Origin: Dechloromonas hankyongensis
Lineage (GTDB): Bacteria > Pseudomonadota > Gammaproteobacteria > Burkholderiales > Rhodocyclaceae
NCBI RefSeq assembly: GCF_022012295.1
Contig: NZ_JAKLTN010000005.1
Location: 1 to 64,000, forward strand
Length of the DNA stretch: 64,000 bases
Direction: 5' to 3'
Shown: positions 18,957 through 26,782 of the stretch, one piece after another
Layout: each line of letters opens with the position of its first letter
Numbering within the stretch: position 1 is the first letter of the stretch
The notes under the pieces: generated by a model
Told to the model about the DNA's origin: nothing
The model's input: only the letters and a program-made list of their open reading frames with translations
The model's database searches: none
Made by a program: the position numbers and the translations under genes

Positions 18957-19655
18957 ATGGAATTTGCAGCCGACGGCCCGATGGCCATCCCCATGTGGGT
19001 CAATGGTCACGCCTTTTTGACCGTCACCAGTGACTTCTTTACCGTGACCAACCCGCAGACCGGCGAAGCGCTGCGGCGCGTGCCCTTGTGTGGCGCCAGT
19101 GAGGCTGCCGAGGCGGTGCAGGCGGCGCAAGCCGCGCAATCGGCCTGGGCCATGATGGGCATGCCGGCGCGCCGGGTCTGCCTCGGCCGCCTGGCCGATG
19201 GGCTGGATCGCTATACCGGCCATTTCGCCAAGCTGCTGCAGGCGGAATGCGGTTTCGACGAGGCGCGGGCTACGGCCGAGGTCGGTGAAGCGGTCGAAGC
19301 TCTGCGTGGCGCGTCGGTCGGCGAGACCGGCGTGCTCGGCGTCGTGCTCGATGCTTCTCGCCCGCTCGCTGGTTTTGCCGAAACCATCGCGCCGGCGCTG
19401 ATGGCCGGTGCCACCCTGGTCGTCAAGCCGAGTCCGAAGGCGCCGTCGGCGGTCTTCGCGCTGTGCGAACTGACCAGCCGGGAAGAATGGCCGGCCGGCG
19501 TGGTGAACCTGGTGCACGGCGATGTCGCCGCCATCGAGGGGCTGTGCGCCAGCTCCATCGATCGCCTGGTCTATTGCGGCAATGCGGCGCTCGGGGCGCA
19601 GATCGGCGCCATGGCCGAAGCGGCCGGTAAGGCCTTCGAACTGAAGGCGGCCTGA
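18957..19655 (+). CDS. Truncated aldehyde dehydrogenase-like protein lacking the catalytic domain
   Basis: 232 residues from ATG 18957 (TTG 18951 possible). The start matches the ALDH N-terminus (TVTNPQTGEALRRVPL, then a helix of alternating Ala/Glu), and the middle resembles the cofactor-binding half (APALMAGATLVVKPSPKAPSA, WPAGVVNLVHGD). The chain stops where the catalytic domain should begin: there is no ELGGK-type Glu segment and no catalytic Cys. Full ALDHs are near 480 residues. It is in-frame, uses codons like its neighbours, and is spaced 2 bases from lutB and 2 from the next gene, so it looks maintained and not a decaying fragment. A structural or regulatory role in the lut unit is inference. 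Confidence 0.7.
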   Translation: MEFAADGPMAIPMWVNGHAFLTVTSDFFTVTNPQTGEALRRVPLCGASEAAEAVQAAQAAQSAWAMMGMPARRVCLGRLADGLDRYTGHFAKLLQAECGFDEARATAEVGEAVEALRGASVGETGVLGVVLDASRPLAGFAETIAPALMAGATLVVKPSPKAPSAVFALCELTSREEWPAGVVNLVHGDVAAIEGLCASSIDRLVYCGNAALGAQIGAMAEAAGKAFELKAA

Positions 19656-19657
19656 GC

Positions 19658-20611
19658 GTGCGCATCGTCCAGCTCGAGAGCGAAGGGCTGGTCGCCGACG
19701 TGCGGCGGCCGGCCTTTGCCCACGAATGGGTCGAATACGGCAAGACCCTGCCGGGGCAAGTGGTGGAGCGGCTGGCCGGGGCGACGGTGGCCCTCATCAA
19801 CAAGGTGCAGATCGATGCTGCCATCCTCGACCGCCTGCCCGAACTGAAAATGATCGCCGTCGCCGCCACCGGCACCAACTGTGTCGACTTGGCGGCGTGC
19901 AAGGCGCGCGGCATCGTCGTCTCGAACATCCGCGGCTATGCCGTGCATACCGTGCCCGAACACGTCATGGCGCTGCTCCTCGCCCTGTCGCGCAATCTGG
20001 TCGCCTGGCGCGAAACGCTGCAGGCCGGCGGCTGGCAGAAATCCGGACAGTGGTGCTTTTTTGACCACCCGATCCGCGACCTGCACGGCGTAACGCTCGG
20101 CCTGATCGGTAGCGGCACGCTGGGCAATGGTGTGGCCCGCCTGGCCGAAGCCTTCGGCATGCGCGTGCTGCGCGCCGAACGCAAGGGGGCGGCAACGCTA
20201 CGCCCCGGCCATGTCGCTTTTGACGAGGTGCTGGCCCAGGCCGACGCGATCAGCCTGCATTGCCCGCTGACCGACGAAACCCGTGGCCTGATCGGCGAGG
20301 CAGAATTGCGCGCCATGAAGCCTAGCGTCCTGCTCATCAATACGGCGCGCGGCGGCATCGTCGACGAAGCCGCTTTGGTCCGGGCGCTGAAGGAAGGCTG
20401 GATCGCCGGCGCCGGCTTCGACGTGCTGACTGCCGAACCGCCGTCCGACGATCATCCGATGGTCGATGCGGGCCTGCTCGCCTTGCCCAATTTCCTGCTC
20501 ACCCCGCATGTCGCGTGGTCCAGCCGGCCGGCCATGCAGACGCTGGCCGACCAGCTGATCGACAACGTCGAGGCTTTCGCGGCCGGCACGCCGCAGAACC
20601 GGGTGGCATGA
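19658..20611 (+). CDS. D-2-hydroxyacid dehydrogenase (glycerate dehydrogenase-like)
   Basis: 317 residues from GTG 19658. The NAD(P) motif is GLIGSGTLGNGVARL. The catalytic trio is present: Arg in INTARGGIVDE, Glu in AGFDVLTAEPP, His in LTPHVAWSS. TGTNCVDLAACKARGI and YAVHTVPEHVMALLL are family signatures of hydroxypyruvate reductase/glycerate dehydrogenases. It should interconvert a 2-keto acid and its D-2-hydroxy acid, so it could link D-lactate, glycerate or glycolate to the operon. Its stop overlaps lutC's start. Confidence 0.9.
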   Translation: MRIVQLESEGLVADVRRPAFAHEWVEYGKTLPGQVVERLAGATVALINKVQIDAAILDRLPELKMIAVAATGTNCVDLAACKARGIVVSNIRGYAVHTVPEHVMALLLALSRNLVAWRETLQAGGWQKSGQWCFFDHPIRDLHGVTLGLIGSGTLGNGVARLAEAFGMRVLRAERKGAATLRPGHVAFDEVLAQADAISLHCPLTDETRGLIGEAELRAMKPSVLLINTARGGIVDEAALVRALKEGWIAGAGFDVLTAEPPSDDHPMVDAGLLALPNFLLTPHVAWSSRPAMQTLADQLIDNVEAFAAGTPQNRVA

Positions 20612-21258
20612 GCGCCAGGGACGACATTCTCGGACGCGTCCGTCAGGGCGTCGGCAAGGGCGACTTTGTCGGACGGCGGGCAGCGGCCGAAGCCATGCTC
20701 CGCGCCCCGCTTCGCGGGCCGCAGCCGGCAATCTCGGGCAGCCTGGTGGAGCGCTTTCGGGTCAAGGCCGAAAGCCTGGCCAGTACGCTGGATGCGGTCG
20801 CCGACCGGCAAGCGGTGCCGGCTGCCGTGGCCGCTTATCTGACGGCGGCTCATTTGCCTCTGCGTGTCGTCGTGACGCCCAATCTGGGCAACGTGGACTG
20901 GTCGGGCCGTGCTATCGCCAGCGAAGCGCGCGGCGCGGTCGATGCCGATCAGGTCGGCGTCACCGGCTGCTTCTGCGCCGTGGCCGAAACCGGCACCTTG
21001 ATGCTGCTGTCCGGGCCCGACTCGCCGGCCACCGTCAGCCTGTTGCCGGAAACGCACATTGCGCTGGTCGACACCACGCGTATCGTCGCCACCATGGAAG
21101 AGGCCTTCGCGCTGCTCCGGGTCGAACGCGGCGAGGTGCCGCGGGCCGTCAATTTCGTTTCCGGCCCGTCGCGGACCGGCGACATCGAACAAACCATCGT
21201 CCTCGGCGCCCACGGGCCTTGCCGGGTGCACCTGATCCTGATCGGAAACCCATCATGA
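20608..21258 (+). CDS. lutC: LutC-like LUD-domain protein
   Basis: 216 residues from ATG 20608 (ATGA overlap with the previous stop). The LUD fold is recognisable from TGCFCAVAETGTLMLLSGP and LLPETHIALVDTTRIV, and the end GPSRTGDIEQTIVLGAHGP is the diagnostic LutC/YkgG terminus. It is the third component of the LutABC lactate oxidase complex. Placing the ALDH-like and dehydrogenase genes between lutB and lutC is unusual compared with compact lutABC operons. Confidence 0.92.
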   Translation: MSARDDILGRVRQGVGKGDFVGRRAAAEAMLRAPLRGPQPAISGSLVERFRVKAESLASTLDAVADRQAVPAAVAAYLTAAHLPLRVVVTPNLGNVDWSGRAIASEARGAVDADQVGVTGCFCAVAETGTLMLLSGPDSPATVSLLPETHIALVDTTRIVATMEEAFALLRVERGEVPRAVNFVSGPSRTGDIEQTIVLGAHGPCRVHLILIGNPS

Positions 21259-21470
21259 CCATCCGCTTTGCCGTGCGCGGCGACCATATCCAGCTCGACC
21301 AACTGCTCAAGGCGACCGGCCTGTGTGAATCCGGCGGCGCGGCGCATGCGGCGATCGCCGAGGGGCGGGTCAAGGTCGATGGAGTGGTCGATACCCGCAA
21401 GCGGGCCAAGCTGCGGCCTGGACAGGTGGTGGCGTTTGCTGGCGAGACCGTCGAACTGGTCGCCGAATAG
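21255..21470 (+). CDS. Small S4-domain RNA-binding protein (YbcJ-like)
   Basis: 71 residues from ATG 21255, overlapping lutC's stop (ATGA). The S4 fold is evident: IQLDQLLKATGLCESGGAAH, AIAEGRVKVDG, then RKRAKLRPGQVV. Stand-alone S4 proteins of this size bind structured RNA; some act near the ribosome. Its coupling to the lut genes may be only positional. Confidence 0.85.
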   Translation: MTIRFAVRGDHIQLDQLLKATGLCESGGAAHAAIAEGRVKVDGVVDTRKRAKLRPGQVVAFAGETVELVAE

Positions 21471-21549
21471 GGGTTGTTTGGTGTTTGGGTTCAGCTGGCC
21501 GGCTGACCAGGGGACTGGCCCGTAGCGACTGGCGCCAGCCGGAAGCGGC

Positions 21550-21777
21550 TCAGCCCCGTACTTTGTCGAAAATATCGGCCGCAGCTTCTTCGGCTTGTTT
21601 ATCGGCAGTCGATGAGGCGCCGAAATAGCTGAGCCACTCCGTTTCCGTCATGTCTTGTTCCTCGACGGTCGGAATGCGTCTTTCGGTATGGCGCCGGCGG
21701 TCCTTCCAGCCATCGGGCGGCCCGAGATCATCGTCGCGGCGGTCTGTTGCTGCGCGTGTCTTGTGTTCCTTGCCCAT
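21550..21777 (-). CDS. Small charged protein of unknown function next to ccoG
   Basis: 75 residues from ATG 21777 with a purine-rich leader. Very basic/acidic composition with an Arg-rich block (DRRDDDLGPPDGWKDRRRH then TERRIP) and a C-terminal helix after WLSYFG. No membrane segment or cysteine. I have a general impression that small proteins with a GPPxGWxxRRR block recur in betaproteobacteria, but no function is known to me. It lies downstream of ccoG in the same direction. Confidence 0.55.
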   Translation of the reverse strand: MGKEHKTRAATDRRDDDLGPPDGWKDRRRHTERRIPTVEEQDMTETEWLSYFGASSTADKQAEEAAADIFDKVRG

Positions 21778-21955
21778 GCCTGAATCCCCGGTTTTTCTTG
21801 CGACCAAGTTGTATTGTATTTCAGGATCTATGTCTTTAGTCGTGTCTAATTTAACGCAGCATGGGATGTTTTGAACAGGCCACACCCGTTGATTTTGACC
21901 CGGCGCTTTGCGCGCCATCCAGGCTGCTTTCCAGAGCTTTTCGTGGGAATGGACG

Positions 21956-21982
21956 AAAAAAAAGCGGGAGACCAGCTCCCGC
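21956..21982 (-). terminator. Terminator downstream of the first ccoG
   Basis: On the minus strand, GCGGGAG pairs with CTCCCGC (7 bases, loop of 5) and is followed by eight T residues, about 20 bases after the ccoG stop. Confidence 0.8.
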
Positions 21983-22003
21983 CAAGCGGAGTCTGCCCCC
22001 GAT

Positions 22004-23416
22004 CTACTGGGGTAGGAGGAAAGCGGCTTTTTCCCGAACCTTGATGTCCGGGTTGTCGACGGCGACGATGTCGAAGTGGATCGGATTGGAGCCGACCTTG
22101 CCGGCATCGGGCGGCACGCGGACGACGGTGTTGTACGAGGTCAGGCCGGCAGCGCCGGCATCGACTTCCGGATTGCCGGCGATCTCGGCACCGGGCAGGC
22201 CGTCGACGCTGATCCGGTAGCGGTGCGGGCGTTCCTCGGTATTCATGATTTGCAGCATGTAGACGTTCTCGATACGTCCGTCGTCCGCCTCGCGCGCCAG
22301 CACCGAACGGTCGCGGATGATATCGACCTTGAGCGGGATGCGGTGGGCGAGGAACCAGGCGCACAGGCCGAGAATGACGGCCAGAATGGCGGTGTACAGC
22401 AGGATGCGCGGGCGAACGATGTGGGCCAGGATGGCCTTGCGGTCGAGATGCTGCGCCATGGCGTTTTCGGTCGAGTAGCGGACCAGTCCGCGCGGCTGGC
22501 CGGTCTTGTCCATGACCTGGTCGCACACATCGACGCAGGCGGCGCAGCCGATGCACTCGTATTGCAGGCCGTTGCGGATGTCGATGCCGGTCGGGCAGAC
22601 CTGCACGCACAGGCCGCAGTCCACGCAATCGCCGAAGCCGGCCGCTTTGGCATCGACCCCCTTCTTGCGTGCTCCGCGCGTTTCGCCGCGTTCCGGATCG
22701 TAGGTGATGATCAGTGTATCCGGGTCGAACATCACGCTCTGGAAGCGGGCATAAGGGCACATGTACTTGCACACCTGTTCGCGCATGAAACCGGCGAACA
22801 GGTAGGTGAAGCCGCCGTAGAAGAAGATCCAGAAAGTCTCCCAGGGGCCGAGGTTGCCGGTGCGGACGTTGTTGATCAGTTCATTGACCGGCGTGAAATA
22901 GCCGACCAGCGTGAAGCCGGTCCATAGCGACAGCAGCAGCCAGAGCAGGTGCTTGGTCCCCCTGATGCGGATCTTGCGCGTATCGAGCGGCGCCTTGTCG
23001 AGCTTGATGCGGGCATTGCGGTCGCCTTCGACCCAGTTTTCTATCCACATGAAAAGCTGGGTATAGACCGTCTGCGGGCAGGCATAGCCGCAGAACAGGC
23101 GGCCGGCGACGGCGGTGACCAGGAATAGCGCATAGGCGGAAACGATGAGCAGGGCGGCCAGGTAAATGACGTCCTGCGGCCAGAACACCACGCCGAAGAT
23201 GTAGAACTTGCGTTCGACCAAGTGGAGCAGGATGGCCTGTCGGCCATTCCAGTTCAGCCACAGGCCGCCGTAGAAAATGACCTGGGTCAGCACGACCAGG
23301 GTGATGCGCCAGTTGTCGAAATAGCCGCGGATGCCCTTGGCGTGGATTTTCTTGCGCTTTTCGTAAAAAGAGACTTGGGCAGGAATTTCCTGCGCGCGGG
23401 CTTCTGACTGGCTCAT
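22004..23416 (-). CDS. ccoG: Cytochrome cbb3 oxidase accessory protein CcoG (copy 1)
   Basis: 470 residues. An NapH/FixG-type membrane ferredoxin with about five membrane segments, the GRLFCGYACPQTVYTQ motif, REQVCKYMCPYARFQ, two [4Fe-4S] motifs (CVDCGLCVQVCPTG and CIGCAACVDVCDQ), and a C-terminal immunoglobulin-like periplasmic domain (RYRISVDGLPGAEI). CcoG reduces copper for insertion into cbb3 oxidase. A paralog lies at 41664-43064 beside the structural genes; this one stands alone, divergent from a sigma54 regulator. Confidence 0.92.
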   Translation of the reverse strand: MSQSEARAQEIPAQVSFYEKRKKIHAKGIRGYFDNWRITLVVLTQVIFYGGLWLNWNGRQAILLHLVERKFYIFGVVFWPQDVIYLAALLIVSAYALFLVTAVAGRLFCGYACPQTVYTQLFMWIENWVEGDRNARIKLDKAPLDTRKIRIRGTKHLLWLLLSLWTGFTLVGYFTPVNELINNVRTGNLGPWETFWIFFYGGFTYLFAGFMREQVCKYMCPYARFQSVMFDPDTLIITYDPERGETRGARKKGVDAKAAGFGDCVDCGLCVQVCPTGIDIRNGLQYECIGCAACVDVCDQVMDKTGQPRGLVRYSTENAMAQHLDRKAILAHIVRPRILLYTAILAVILGLCAWFLAHRIPLKVDIIRDRSVLAREADDGRIENVYMLQIMNTEERPHRYRISVDGLPGAEIAGNPEVDAGAAGLTSYNTVVRVPPDAGKVGSNPIHFDIVAVDNPDIKVREKAAFLLPQ

Positions 23417-23716
23417 CGGTCCTCGTTGGCTGGGTGAATAAGTCGGAAACCGTGACCGCTGACTTCGGGCGACCTGGACGCATCAAGCTGGCCGCGCGGC
23501 GAACTCAAGGGGGATATGCGGCCAGGAGCCGGTTGGCCAACCGCTGCCCATTGGGTGGTGAGGAAAGCGCCGTGGGCAGAGGGGTCATCGGTTTCCGGTA
23601 GGGCTTATATCAAGATGCATGCCCGTTTTGATCAAGGTCGGAAGCCGTTGTTAATCAATTGGTTGTAATTCCTTGGTCGGGCTGGTCTTGCTATTTGGCG
23701 GGTCGGTGTGTCAATA
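23417..23716. other. 300-base divergent regulatory region between ccoG and the sigma54 regulator
   Basis: No gene is seen. At 23628-23641 the sequence TTGATCAAGGTCGG matches the first 12 positions of the TTGAT-N4-GTCAA pattern found ahead of ccoN, so a weak FNR/Anr site may drive this ccoG copy. No clear sigma54 promoter (GG/GC pair) was found by eye. Confidence 0.35.
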
Positions 23717-25072
23717 ATGGCGGACGAACTTTGCCGTGGTGACAAAATTGGCATGCCAGCACATTCGCTCAATGAACTGATTTCCTTCCTCGACGGCTTG
23801 CCCGAGCCGCGTATCGTGATGGATACCGACTACCGGATCGTCGCCGCCAATGCCGCCTATGTCCGGGAATTCGGCGGCGGCCAGCCGCTGGCCGGGCGAA
23901 AGTGCTATCAGGTGTCCCATCATTTCGACGTGCCCTGCGACCAGGCCGGCGAATCGTGCCCGCTGAAGCTCAGCCTCGAGGGCGGCGAGCCGCAGCGCGT
24001 GCTGCATCTGCACCACACGCCGCGCGGCGAGGAGCACGTCGCCGTCGAAACGACGCCGATCCGCGACGATCAGGGCAGGATCACCCATTTGGTCGAAACC
24101 ATGCGCGTCGTCCGCCAGGCCAGTAGCCGGGCGGCTGCGCAGGGGCTGGTCGGCCGTTCGCCGGCCTTTGTCGGCATGCTGGAAAAGATCCTGCGCGTCG
24201 CCCCTTCCGACGCTGCGGTGCTGTTGTTGGGCGAAACCGGGACCGGCAAGGAACTGGTCGCCCGGGCCATACACGAGGCCAGTGCCCGTGAAGACGGGCC
24301 GTTTGTCGCCGTCGACTGCGCCGGGATGACGGAAACCCTGTTCGAAAGCGAGCTGTTCGGCTACGAGAAAGGCGCCTTCACCGGTGCCATGGCCCGCAAG
24401 CAGGGGCTGGTCGAGGCGGCGGCGGGGGGCACGCTGTTCCTCGACGAAATCGGTGAGTTGCCGCTGGCCTTGCAGGTCAAGCTGCTGCGTCTGCTGGAAA
24501 CCGGTACCTATCGCCGGGTCGGTGGCCTGGACTGGCTGCCGGCCGATTTCCGCCTGGTCACCGCCACGCACCGCGACTTGCGGGCCATGGTGCAGGCCGA
24601 AACCTTCCGCCGCGACCTGTATTTCCGGATCAATACCTTTCCCATCCATGCGCCGGCCTTGCACGAGCGGACAGAAGACATCCCCCTGCTCGCCGCATCG
24701 CTGCTTGAGCGGGTCGATCGCAAGGCGGGGCGCCGCTTTTCGCCGACGGCGCTGGCCTGGCTGTCCGAACGGCGGTTCGCCGGCAATATCCGCGAACTGC
24801 GCAATCTGATCGAGCGCGCCACCCTGCTCGCCGATGGCGAAATCATCGACCAGCCGCACCTGACCGAACTGGCCGACGACTTGCCGCCGCTGGCCCGGCC
24901 GGCCGCCGATGCCTTCTCGGTAGGCGAAGTGGTGGCGCTGGATGATCTGGAACGGAGCTACCTGGCGTGGGCGAAAGCCCGGCCGGGGTTGGACATGGCC
25001 GGCCTGGCGGCCCGCCTGGGCGTCAGCCAGCGTACCCTGTACCGCAAGCTGCAGGCACTGCCGCCGGCCTGA
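23717..25072 (+). CDS. Sigma54-dependent regulator with Cys/His-marked PAS domain
   Basis: 451 residues from ATG 23717 (GTG 23708 and ATG 23753 are alternatives). The N-terminal PAS (about residues 20-130) contains [12 protein letters not shown] followed by CPLKL, a conserved C-x-H-x-C-x-C layout that suggests metal, heme or redox sensing. Then the AAA+ domain with [14 protein letters not shown] and [12 protein letters not shown], and a Fis-type helix-turn-helix ([19 protein letters not shown]). It activates sigma54 promoters and lacks a receiver domain, so it senses directly. It diverges from a ccoG copy, possibly linking it to respiratory control. Confidence 0.88.
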   Translation: MADELCRGDKIGMPAHSLNELISFLDGLPEPRIVMDTDYRIVAANAAYVREFGGGQPLAGRKCYQVSHHFDVPCDQAGESCPLKLSLEGGEPQRVLHLHHTPRGEEHVAVETTPIRDDQGRITHLVETMRVVRQASSRAAAQGLVGRSPAFVGMLEKILRVAPSDAAVLLLGETGTGKELVARAIHEASAREDGPFVAVDCAGMTETLFESELFGYEKGAFTGAMARKQGLVEAAAGGTLFLDEIGELPLALQVKLLRLLETGTYRRVGGLDWLPADFRLVTATHRDLRAMVQAETFRRDLYFRINTFPIHAPALHERTEDIPLLAASLLERVDRKAGRRFSPTALAWLSERRFAGNIRELRNLIERATLLADGEIIDQPHLTELADDLPPLARPAADAFSVGEVVALDDLERSYLAWAKARPGLDMAGLAARLGVSQRTLYRKLQALPPA

Positions 25073-25098
25073 TTCCATCCAGACCGGCGCGCATACGA

Positions 25099-25776
25099 TC
25101 AGACCGACACGGAGAGCAGGCTGCTCAGGGCCGAATTGCTGCTGTTGTCGTTGAAGCTGCCGTAGGCGTGCATCAGTTGCATGATCTTGAACATGACCTG
25201 GCTGTCGCTGTTGGCGGCCGCCGTCGTGCTACTGGCCGTAGTGCTCGCCGTGCCGGTGGTGTCCGTGCCGGTGCTGGTCGACGACTTGCTGTTGTAGGCC
25301 TGGGCCTCGCTGAACGAGACCTTGCCGTCGCCGTCGGTATCGGCGGCTTCGAAATTCTGCACGACGTTGGAAATGAACGAAGAGCGCTGGCTGTCGCTGC
25401 TGCCGATATCTTCCAGCTGGCTGCTCAGTTCGTCCTTGGTGAAGCCGGCGTCGTCCTGCGGCGGCGGGGGCGGCATGCCGCCCATGCCCTGCGGGCCGTG
25501 TCCGCCATGGCCTTGCATGCGCATCTGGGTGAACTGGCTGTCGAGTTTTTCCTGCAGCTTGGACAGCGTCGTGGAAAATTCGCTTTCGGTGACCTTGCCA
25601 TCGCTGTCGCTGTCGAGCGCCTGAAAGACTTCGTCGGCGCTCGATGAACTGCTGTCGCCGCCGATCTTGGCAAATGCCGAAAGCAGGTCGCTTTTTTCCA
25701 GGTAGCCCTGGCTCTTGGTGTCGAGTTTGGCGAATAGCTGGCTGATCGAAGAGTTGCTGTTAACGCTGCTGACCAT
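25099..25776 (-). CDS. EF-hand calcium-binding protein with low-complexity linkers
   Basis: 225 residues with an AAGGAG ribosome site. Two canonical EF-hand loops are clear: DSDSDGKVTESEF and DTDGDGKVSFSEA; two degenerate partners precede them (DTKSQGYLEKSDL, FTKDELSSQ). Between the pairs is a Gly/Met/His/Pro-rich linker (GHGGHGPQGMGGMPPPPP), and the C-terminal third is Ser/Thr/Ala-rich. There is no Sec signal peptide, yet the composition looks like an exported protein. It is divergent from the CpxR-like regulator with a CpxR box between, so it may be part of an envelope stress response. Confidence 0.8.
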   Translation of the reverse strand: MVSSVNSNSSISQLFAKLDTKSQGYLEKSDLLSAFAKIGGDSSSSSADEVFQALDSDSDGKVTESEFSTTLSKLQEKLDSQFTQMRMQGHGGHGPQGMGGMPPPPPQDDAGFTKDELSSQLEDIGSSDSQRSSFISNVVQNFEAADTDGDGKVSFSEAQAYNSKSSTSTGTDTTGTASTTASSTTAAANSDSQVMFKIMQLMHAYGSFNDNSSNSALSSLLSVSV

Positions 25777-26100
25777 GATGATCTCCTTAAATAGTCAATG
25801 AATCGGGAGCCCGGGGCGGGTTGCATGATTCTGAGCAATTTATCGGCCAAAAGCGCCTGAAACTGGCGGTGATTCGCGTTAAACGAGGTAAATTTCGGTT
25901 AACGAAACAGCGTTTTTGCGCTGTTTTGCTCGAAATTTGGTTGTTTTTGCGTGTTTTTCGGGAAAAAATGGCCGCCGACAAATACTGCCGACCGCCGCTT
26001 TGCCGGCCAGTCGTAAATATCTGTAAAGCCCGCCCCGCCCGGATAGGTCGCCCGTCGCGCCTTGGCTATCATTGAGCTTTCTCAACGAATTCATCGGGAT
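25777..26100. other. 324-base divergent region between EF-hand gene and cpxR-like gene
   Basis: No gene is seen. The middle (25880-25970) is AT/T-rich. It carries the CpxR-type box listed separately, plus a degenerate GTTAAA-N4-GTAAA copy near 25877-25893, so both flanking genes could share the regulator. Confidence 0.5.
26013..26027 (+). promoter_or_regulatory. CpxR-type binding site
   Basis: GTAAATATCTGTAAA is an exact match to the GTAAA-N5-GTAAA consensus known for CpxR. It lies 74 bases before the cpxR-like start, consistent with autoregulation. Confidence 0.65.
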
Positions 26101-26781
26101 ATGGCGCACATTCTTCTGGTTGATGACGATGTCGAGTTGGCGGGCATGCTGCGCGACTACCTGGACGGGGACGGCTTCACCGCCACGGCCGTCCATGATG
26201 GCGAAGCCGGCGTCGCCGAGGCCCTGTCCGGGCGCTACGCCATCGTCGTGCTCGACGTCATGATGCCGAAGCTCAGCGGCGTCGAAGTCTTGCGCCGCAT
26301 CCGGGCGGCCAGCCAGGTGCCGGTGCTGATGCTGACCGCCAAGGGTGACGATATGGACCGCATTGTCGGCCTTGAGCTGGGGGCCGACGACTACGTACCC
26401 AAGCCTTGCCTGCCGCGCGAACTGGCGGCGCGCTTGCGCGCCATTCTGCGCCGCACCCAGGCGGCTGAATCGGCCAGCGCTCCGCTTTGTGTCGGCCCGC
26501 TGGCGGTCTATCCGGAGCAGCGGCGTGTCGAATGGCAGGGCAGTTCGGTAGACTTGACCAGCACCGAGTTCAATCTGCTGGAAGTGCTGGCCCGCAACGC
26601 CGGGCGCCCGGTGAGCAAGGGGGCCTTGTGCGAACAGGCTCTCGGCCGGCCGCTGGCGCGCTTCGACCGGAGCATCGATGTCCATCTGTCGAGTATCCGC
26701 CACAAGCTGGGGCTGTTGGCGGACGGACGCTCCTGCATCCAGACCGTGTTCCGGCAGGGCTACCAGTTGATTCGGGAATAG
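26101..26781 (+). CDS. cpxR: CpxR-like OmpR-family response regulator
   Basis: 226 residues from ATG 26101. Receiver domain with acidic pair (LLVDDDVEL), phospho-acceptor Asp (VVLDVMMPKLSG) and Lys switch (PVLMLTAKGDDMDR then ADDYVPKP), followed by an OmpR winged helix (VDLTSTEFNLLEVLARNAG, RSIDVHLSSIRHKLG). The DRIVGLELGADDYVPKP block is very close to CpxR, and a perfect CpxR box lies upstream. It should respond to envelope stress through the kinase that follows after one base. Confidence 0.88.
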   Translation: MAHILLVDDDVELAGMLRDYLDGDGFTATAVHDGEAGVAEALSGRYAIVVLDVMMPKLSGVEVLRRIRAASQVPVLMLTAKGDDMDRIVGLELGADDYVPKPCLPRELAARLRAILRRTQAAESASAPLCVGPLAVYPEQRRVEWQGSSVDLTSTEFNLLEVLARNAGRPVSKGALCEQALGRPLARFDRSIDVHLSSIRHKLGLLADGRSCIQTVFRQGYQLIRE

Positions 26782-26782
26782 C

